Assembly (NCBI RefSeq): GCF_900215575.1
Contig: NZ_OBEJ01000006.1
Span: forward strand, 1 to 64,000
Source of the DNA: Natronoarchaeum philippinense
GTDB lineage: Archaea; Halobacteriota; Halobacteria; Halobacteriales; Natronoarchaeaceae
DNA length: 64,000 nt
Reading direction: 5' to 3'
Shown: positions 59,136 through 64,000 of the stretch, in pieces
How positions within the stretch are numbered: the stretch's first letter is position 1
Layout of the letters: each line of letters starts with the position of its first letter
The notes under the pieces: model-generated
Database searches by the model: none
What the model saw: the letters and a program-made list of their open reading frames with translations, nothing else
What the model was told of the DNA's origin: nothing
Program-made: the position numbers and the translations under genes

Positions 59136-59911
59136 TGTTTTCCGAGCGCGACCTTCCCGAGGATCTCGACGCAGTTCGGGAGGAACTCGCACCCGGCGCC
59201 GTCGTGCTGGACTGCGAGTCCGACTTCGAGACGCTCCCACCCGCGCAGGCCGAGGACCTCGGCCTGCTGGTCGACGAACTCGATCCGGCAAGCTATCCCG
59301 AGGAGTGGGTGCCCGAAGACGCCCCTGCGCTGTTGCACCGCTACGCCGGCAGCGACTTCACGATCGGGATGCCGGGCGACGGCAGCGTCGTCTGGACGCG
59401 CCAGACCGACCCGCCGGTGATACTGGTCAAGCCCCGCGTCGAGGGCGCGCCCGAGGACTTCGTGGACTTTCTGATCGCCGAGGCGTTAGTGGAGATCGGC
59501 ATCGACGCGCCCGAGCACTTTCTGGAGTTTTTCGGCGATCGGTACCCCCAGCTCGACGCCGCCGTCGACCGGGATCCAAACAGCACCTACCAGATCGCCG
59601 CCGCGCTCACCGACGCGTGGGTCGGACTCTTTACTCGAAACACGTTCGCGCAGTGGCACGAGGACGGCTCGCGGCTGGGCGCCGCGTGGGACGACGCCGG
59701 CGAACGGATCGAGGGGCGCTTGACCGATCTCCCCACGCTGGTCGCACAGGGCGAGACCGACTTCGCCGACGCGACCGAGTTGGCCTGCAGCGGCATCAAA
59801 CACGGGATGGACCTGCCGGATCCCTTTGGTGCGCTCGACAACCGCGCCTACGCGAACCGCAGCGCCGATTACGCGGTGAAGTGGGCCGAAAAGACGTTCG
59901 AGATGCTGTAG
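59135..59911 (+). CDS. Conserved haloarchaeal protein (DUF7089-like)
   Basis: A 258-residue soluble protein that I believe is a haloarchaeal family of unknown function (possibly DUF7089). Recognisable blocks are EELAPGAVVLDCESDFETLPPAQ, PEEWVPEDAPALLHRYAGSDFTIGMPGDGSVVWTRQTDPPVILVKPR in pieces, and ELACSGIKHGMDLPDPFGALDNRAYANRS near the end. There are two cysteines only and no obvious catalytic motif. It starts inside the stop of the 28-residue membrane peptide, so a functional pair is likely. Confidence 0.8.
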   Translation: MFSERDLPEDLDAVREELAPGAVVLDCESDFETLPPAQAEDLGLLVDELDPASYPEEWVPEDAPALLHRYAGSDFTIGMPGDGSVVWTRQTDPPVILVKPRVEGAPEDFVDFLIAEALVEIGIDAPEHFLEFFGDRYPQLDAAVDRDPNSTYQIAAALTDAWVGLFTRNTFAQWHEDGSRLGAAWDDAGERIEGRLTDLPTLVAQGETDFADATELACSGIKHGMDLPDPFGALDNRAYANRSADYAVKWAEKTFEML

Positions 59912-59943
59912 TCTGACTCCGTTTTCCCCGGCGACGCCGACGA

Positions 59944-60522
59944 TCAGAACTCGGTGTCGGTTTCGCCGTCGGCGTCGAGATCGATTACGCCGTCGAACTG
60001 CTCGCGGTAGGATTCGAGCACGTCCTCGGGGTGGACTTCTTTGGAGAGGTGGAACAGGCCGACTGCGTCGTGATCGGCCAACAGATCGAGCAGTTCGCCG
60101 ACCGCTTCTTGGGTCTCTTCCTCGCCGGCGTAGTAGGCGAGTTCAGTGATCGAATCGAGGCTGATCCGGACCTTGCCCTCGTGGGAGTCGAGGAAGCGCT
60201 CGGTCTGCTCGACGATGCCGTCGAGATCGTCGGGCGACCCGACGTAGTGGACCGAGTCACTGGAGCGCCGGGAGTAACCGCGTTCGACGCTCAGGGTGTC
60301 CAGTATTTCGGCAGACGTCTCGTCGACGTCGTAGTACTCGAGTTTCTGCTTGACTTCGCGGGCGGTCGTCCGCGTCGAGATGACCAGAAAGTGATCGGTG
60401 TCGGTCTTGAAAAAGTCGGTGTCGATGCGGTCGGTCTCGCCGGTGCTGGGGTGGAGCAGCAGTACGCCGGTCCCGCCGGAGATCGTCTCCGGCGCGCCGT
60501 CGACCGCGAGCGAGTAGTCCAT
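59944..60522 (-). CDS. Degenerate KaiC/RecA-like protein
   Basis: A 192-residue haloarchaeal protein that aligns with the RecA/KaiC fold (SGGTGVLLLHPSTGETDRIDTDFF in two pieces, about 15-38, then HFLVISTRTTAREVKQKLEYY and VRISLDSITELAYYAG). The Walker A position reads HPSTGETDRID in place of GxxxxGKT, so the lysine is missing and ATP binding is doubtful. The Walker-B-like strand KVRISLDSITEL is kept. A CTTAAG TATA element (60549-60554) lies 27-32 nt upstream, so the message is leaderless. It may act as a scaffold or regulator of an active KaiC-like protein. Confidence 0.75.
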   Translation of the reverse strand: MDYSLAVDGAPETISGGTGVLLLHPSTGETDRIDTDFFKTDTDHFLVISTRTTAREVKQKLEYYDVDETSAEILDTLSVERGYSRRSSDSVHYVGSPDDLDGIVEQTERFLDSHEGKVRISLDSITELAYYAGEEETQEAVGELLDLLADHDAVGLFHLSKEVHPEDVLESYREQFDGVIDLDADGETDTEF

Positions 60523-60593
60523 ACGTGCCGAACATCAAGCGTACGGACTTAAGGTTGCGGGTGTCGGGCCGAGAGACGGTAGCAGGCCTCGTG

Positions 60594-61229
60594 CTACAGC
60601 ACGCCGTCGTCTTCGAGCACCGCGCCGAGTCGATCCATCGTTGCGACGACGACCTGACAGTGCGGGCGGACGGCGTCTTTGGGGACGAAGCCGACGGGCG
60701 TTCCGGCGACCTTGAGCATCGGGAGGTCGTTGGCGCCGTCGCCGACCGCGACGGTGTCGTCCATGTCGACGCCGACCTCCTCAGCGAGATTTTCGAGGGC
60801 GGTGTCTTTGGTCCCCTCGATCAGCGGCCCCTCGACATCGCCGGTGAGGTGGCCGTCCTCGATCGGCAGGCGGTTGGCGACGATGGTGTCGACGGAGACG
60901 TTCTCACGGTCGAGGGCCGCCGCGACGCCGCGCTCGAAGCCGCCGGTGAGGATCGCGGTGTGGACGCCTGCGTCGTTGAGATCGCGGATCAGGTCGGCGG
61001 CGCCGTCGCGGAGATACACCTGCTCGAAAGCCGCCGCAGCGCGGTCTTCGGGGAGATCCTCCAGCAGCGCGGCGCGCTCGCGCAGGCTGGTGGCGTAGTC
61101 GATCTCGTCGTTCATCGCCCGCTCGGTGATCGATTCCATCTGGTCGGCAACGTCGTACTGGTCGCCGAGCAGCACCGTCATCTCGGAGTCAGAGAGCGTG
61201 CCGTCGAAGTCGAACGCGACAAGCGTCAT
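60594..61229 (-). CDS. serB: Phosphoserine phosphatase
   Basis: SerB removes the phosphate from phosphoserine, the last step of serine synthesis. The 211-residue HAD-fold enzyme shows motif I as DFDGTLSDSEM (residues 6-16), motif II as ILTGGFERG (about 94-102) and motif III/IV as VAVGDGANDLPMLKVAGTPVGF (about 161-182). serA begins at 63061, so the two enzymes are about 2 kb apart on opposite strands. Confidence 0.94.
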   Translation of the reverse strand: MTLVAFDFDGTLSDSEMTVLLGDQYDVADQMESITERAMNDEIDYATSLRERAALLEDLPEDRAAAAFEQVYLRDGAADLIRDLNDAGVHTAILTGGFERGVAAALDRENVSVDTIVANRLPIEDGHLTGDVEGPLIEGTKDTALENLAEEVGVDMDDTVAVGDGANDLPMLKVAGTPVGFVPKDAVRPHCQVVVATMDRLGAVLEDDGVL

Positions 61230-61354
61230 TGATCGAGCGTTGGCACAGCGGGGTTGAAAAACGTCCGATTCGGCGCCGCGTCGCTGCGCCGATCGGCGAG
61301 TGCGATGCGTGGCTGTCGGGGAACGCCTTTCGTAGTGGAGTCACAACGGCGGGT

Positions 61355-62041
61355 ATGACCAATCGCGGCGTAGACGATATCGTCGACGTGCCGACCGAAC
61401 GAGAGGAGGTGCAGCGGGACCTCAAGCAGGCGTTCCTGTCGGGCGTTGCGATCGCCGTCCCGTTCATCGTGACGGTGCTGGTGCTACAGTGGGGGATCAA
61501 CTTCGTTTCGGACGCACTGGCGCCGCTCGTCGGCGTCGTCGGCGAGTTCGGCCCCGCCTCGGAGATGAGTGCGATCGTCACCGAAATCTTCGCGGCCGCG
61601 ATGCTGTTCGGCGCGATCATGTTCGTCGGGCTGTCGGCCCAGCACGGCCCACGAACGGGGCTCGGGGACCGGATCGACAGGCTGATGAGCGAACTGCCGG
61701 GGATCGGCTCGATCTACACCAGCGTCGACCGCATGAGCGAGGTGATGATCGAGGGCGACACCGAGAGCTTCCGCGAGGTGAAACTCGTCGAGTTTCCCCA
61801 ACAGGAGAGCTTCGCCATCGCGTTTCTGACCGCCGAATCCCCCGATGCGATCGAGAACGCCGCCGGGTACGAACAGATGCAGACACTGTTCGTGCCGATG
61901 GCGCCCAACCCGGTGATGGGCGGCCATCTCGTGAACATCCCCGTCGAGCGAATTCACGACGTGGATCTCACGGTCGAAGAAGGGATGCAGGCGATCATCA
62001 CGACGGGCATGGCGATCGACGAGAGCGCCCACGACGAGTGA
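61355..62041 (+). CDS. DUF502 membrane protein
   Basis: A 228-residue protein of family DUF502. Two membrane spans are visible (LSGVAIAVPFIVTVLVLQWGI, about 28-48, and IVTEIFAAAMLFGAIMFVGLS, about 71-91), followed by the conserved cytoplasmic part (LMSELPGIGSIYTSVDRMSEVM, about 109-130; FVPMAPNPVMGGHLVNIPVERI, about 176-197). The function is not known. The next gene starts 4 bp after its stop, so they form an operon. Confidence 0.9.
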   Translation: MTNRGVDDIVDVPTEREEVQRDLKQAFLSGVAIAVPFIVTVLVLQWGINFVSDALAPLVGVVGEFGPASEMSAIVTEIFAAAMLFGAIMFVGLSAQHGPRTGLGDRIDRLMSELPGIGSIYTSVDRMSEVMIEGDTESFREVKLVEFPQQESFAIAFLTAESPDAIENAAGYEQMQTLFVPMAPNPVMGGHLVNIPVERIHDVDLTVEEGMQAIITTGMAIDESAHDE

Positions 62042-62045
62042 GCCC

Positions 62046-62942
62046 GTGACTGGCGTCCTCTCGAACCCCATCGCGCTCGCGCTCGTCCCGGCGGTGCTGT
62101 GGGGGCTGACGCCGATCTTCGACAAGCGCGGGATGGCCGCCGGGGGCGGATCGGTGCAGGCGTCGCTGGTCGTCGTGGTCGTCGAAGTGGCGATCTACTG
62201 GACCGCGATCACGGTGCTGTACGGCGGGGCGGCGTTTTCGGGGCTCACGACGGAGATTCTCGCAGTGTTCGTCGGCGCCGGCGTCGTCGGGACGGCGGCG
62301 GGCCGAATCGTGATCTTCGTCGGCGTCGACCGGGTGGGCGCGAGCCTCAACAACGCCATTCTGAGCACGCGCCCGCTGTTTGCGACGCTCGTGGCACTGG
62401 TCGCGCTCGGCGAGCCGGTCGGCCCGCTCACTGCCGCCGGCATCGTCGTGCTCGTCGGCGGCCTCGCGGTGCTGACGATCTCGAAGGGCGGCGATCTGGA
62501 GGGCTGGCAGCCCCGCGACCTCGTGTGGCCGCTGGCGGCCGCCGCGACGTTCGGCCTCGCCAACGTCGCCCGTCGCTACGGCCTGCTGGAGTCGTCTATC
62601 TCGCCGCTGGAAGCCGTGGCACTCAACGAGACCGCGGGGATGATCGCGCTCGCCGGCTACGTCCTCGCACGAGGACGGGCCAACGTGCTCGCCAGACCGC
62701 CGGAGACGTACCGCTACTTCGCCGCCAGCGGACTGTTGACGACGGTGGCGATGCTCTCGCTGATGACGGCGCTGGGACTTGAATCCGGCCGCGTCGCGCT
62801 GGTCGACCCCCTCGTGGCGACGGCGCCGCTGTTTACCGTCCTCTTTGCGGGCGTGTTGTTGCGCGACCTCGAACGCGTCACGCGCGGCATCGTCGCCGGC
62901 GCCGCGCTGATCGTCGTCGGTGCGGCGCTGATCACGATCTGA
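62046..62942 (+). CDS. EamA/DMT-family transporter
   Basis: A 298-residue membrane protein with ten predicted spans in two repeats, of the drug/metabolite transporter (EamA) group. The first repeat has LALVPAVLWGLTPIFDKRGMA and ILSTRPLFATLVALVALGEPVG, the second VWPLAAAATFGLANVARRYGLLE and LVATAPLFTVLFAGVLLRDLERVT. The start is GTG at 62046, 4 bp after the DUF502 stop; no ATG is better placed. The substrate is unknown; amino acids and metabolites are typical. Confidence 0.88.
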   Translation: MTGVLSNPIALALVPAVLWGLTPIFDKRGMAAGGGSVQASLVVVVVEVAIYWTAITVLYGGAAFSGLTTEILAVFVGAGVVGTAAGRIVIFVGVDRVGASLNNAILSTRPLFATLVALVALGEPVGPLTAAGIVVLVGGLAVLTISKGGDLEGWQPRDLVWPLAAAATFGLANVARRYGLLESSISPLEAVALNETAGMIALAGYVLARGRANVLARPPETYRYFAASGLLTTVAMLSLMTALGLESGRVALVDPLVATAPLFTVLFAGVLLRDLERVTRGIVAGAALIVVGAALITI

Positions 62943-63060
62943 GCGAGTGCGGCGACGCCGCCGATCGGCGTCCGTCCGGGCGCCGTCGCCGAATTGTCGG
63001 CGGAAACGCCGTCGTCCCGATGAAGAAAGGGTTATCCCCGACCCCTTGTATCCAACTCGT

Positions 63061-64000
63061 ATGAAGGTACTCGTGACAGACCCCATCGCGGACGCCGGCC
63101 TCGAACGGCTCCGCGAATCGGGCAACGAGGTAGAGACCGCCTACGACGTCGAGGGCGACGCGCTGCTCGACGCCGTCTCCGACGCCAACGGCCTGATCGT
63201 CCGATCGGGCACCGAGGTGACCGAAGAGGTGTTCGAGGCCGCCGAGGACCTCGTCATCGTCGGGCGGGCCGGCATCGGCGTCGACAACATCGACATCGAC
63301 GCCGCCACCGACCACGGCGTGATCGTCGCCAACGCACCGGAGGGCAACGTCCGCGCCGCCGCCGAGCACACGGTCGCCATGGCCTTCGCGGCCGCGCGCT
63401 CGATCCCGCAGGCCCACATCCGCCTGAAGGACGGCGAGTGGGCCAAGGGCGACTACCTCGGCACCGAGGTCAACAAGAAGACGCTGGGCGTCGTCGGCCT
63501 CGGCCGCGTCGGCCAAGAGGTCGCCAAGAAGCTCAATTCGCTCGGGATGGATCTGGTCGCCTACGATCCCTACATCAGTCAGGACCGCGCCGACCAGCTC
63601 GGCGCCGAGTTGGTCGATCTCGAGGAGTGTCTCGACCGCGCTGACTTCCTGACCGTCCACGTCCCGCTGACCGACGAGACCGAGAACCTCATCAGCCACG
63701 ACGAACTCGCCAAGCTCGAAGACGGCTACCTCGTCAACTGCGCCCGTGGCGGCGTCGTCGACGAGCCCGCACTCGCGGAAGCCGTCGAGGACGGCACGAT
63801 GGCCGGCGCGGCCATCGACGTGTTCGCCGACGAGCCGGTGCCCGAGGACAACCCGCTGCTCGATGTCGACGACGTGATCGTCACGCCACACCTCGGCGCC
63901 AGCACCGAGGCCGCCCAAGAGAACGTCGCCGTCTCGACGGCCGATCAGGTCGTCGCCGCGTTCCGCGAGGAGCCGGTGATCAACGCACTCAACGCCCCCT
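63061..64000 (+). CDS. serA: D-3-phosphoglycerate dehydrogenase (partial)
   Basis: SerA makes the first step of serine synthesis, oxidation of 3-phosphoglycerate. The 313 codons visible run off the end of the window. Present are MKVLVTDPIADAGLERLRE, the GRAGIGVDNIDIDAATDHG block, the NAD fold GLGRVGQEVAKKL (about 144-156), VPLTDETENLI, and the catalytic residues in NCARGGVVDEPALAEA (Arg) and PHLGASTEAAQENVA (His, about 277). The C-terminal ACT or ASB domain is beyond the window. ATG at 63061 follows a TATA-like GGTTATCC (63029-63036). Confidence 0.95.
   Translation, partial: MKVLVTDPIADAGLERLRESGNEVETAYDVEGDALLDAVSDANGLIVRSGTEVTEEVFEAAEDLVIVGRAGIGVDNIDIDAATDHGVIVANAPEGNVRAAAEHTVAMAFAAARSIPQAHIRLKDGEWAKGDYLGTEVNKKTLGVVGLGRVGQEVAKKLNSLGMDLVAYDPYISQDRADQLGAELVDLEECLDRADFLTVHVPLTDETENLISHDELAKLEDGYLVNCARGGVVDEPALAEAVEDGTMAGAAIDVFADEPVPEDNPLLDVDDVIVTPHLGASTEAAQENVAVSTADQVVAAFREEPVINALNAP

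Overview
The window is a 64 kb stretch of a haloarchaeal chromosome (class Halobacteria). The evidence is high G+C coding sequence with strong third-position G/C bias, very acidic proteins rich in D and E, archaeal TATA boxes (TTTAWA- or CTTAAG-like) about 25-30 nt upstream of many start codons with no room for a leader, an MC1 chromosomal protein, an archaeal EndA, Hel308, a plant-type 2Fe-2S ferredoxin, haloarchaeal MgtE-free CBS transporters, and Tat-plus-lipobox secreted proteins. I cannot place it below the class from sequence alone. It is mostly core genome. I see no insertion sequence, prophage, CRISPR array, tRNA or rRNA gene.

Layout. 1-650: a gene-free stretch with three, perhaps four, tandem strong promoters of the kind that normally drive rRNA operons, but no 16S gene follows. 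651-10300: mc1, a small AbrB-like protein, pyrD, pheS-pheT, trpS, endA, a NucS-like/zinc-ribbon protein and a glutaredoxin. 10375-17100: a purine permease, hel308, a cold-shock protein, tsr3, a DsbA-like lipoprotein and glmM. 17119-24350: hisI, a prepilin peptidase, a 2Fe-2S ferredoxin, then hisA-hisB and an ACT-domain protein, a membrane protein and a YigZ-family protein. 24400-33970: upp, an Old Yellow Enzyme homologue, several small conserved haloarchaeal proteins, an ArsA/Get3-type ATPase coupled to a 98-residue partner, cstA and a TRIC-type channel. 34054-44974: an orphan sugar-type binding lipoprotein, a PiT phosphate transporter, a CBS/DUF21 transporter, a glutaredoxin plus cysteine-free peroxiredoxin-like pair, an SPFH protein, uvrC and a PHP phosphoesterase. 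45008-58115: a 7TM histidine kinase, a RecJ-like DHH nuclease, then the tetrapyrrole genes hemD, cobA, hemC and hemL on one strand with hemB a little further on, and between them an ammonium transporter fused to a PII protein. 58224-64000: an RNase H-fold exonuclease, a 28-residue membrane peptide coupled to a conserved protein, a degenerate KaiC-like protein, serB, a DUF502 protein, an EamA transporter and the start of serA, which runs off the window.

How the genes work together. Tetrapyrrole synthesis from glutamate-1-semialdehyde to uroporphyrinogen III and precorrin-2 is covered by hemL, hemB, hemC, hemD and cobA. hisI, hisA and hisB supply part of histidine synthesis, serA and serB part of serine synthesis. 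The most unusual items are the rRNA-type promoter array without an rRNA gene, palindromic elements inserted in frame in the trpS N-terminus and again just behind the gene, the Amt-PII fusion, a cysteine cluster inserted in HemL, the cysteine-free peroxiredoxin-like protein, and a nuclease-less NucS N-domain joined to four zinc ribbons. None is clearly a new multi-gene system; I rate them as individual leads.
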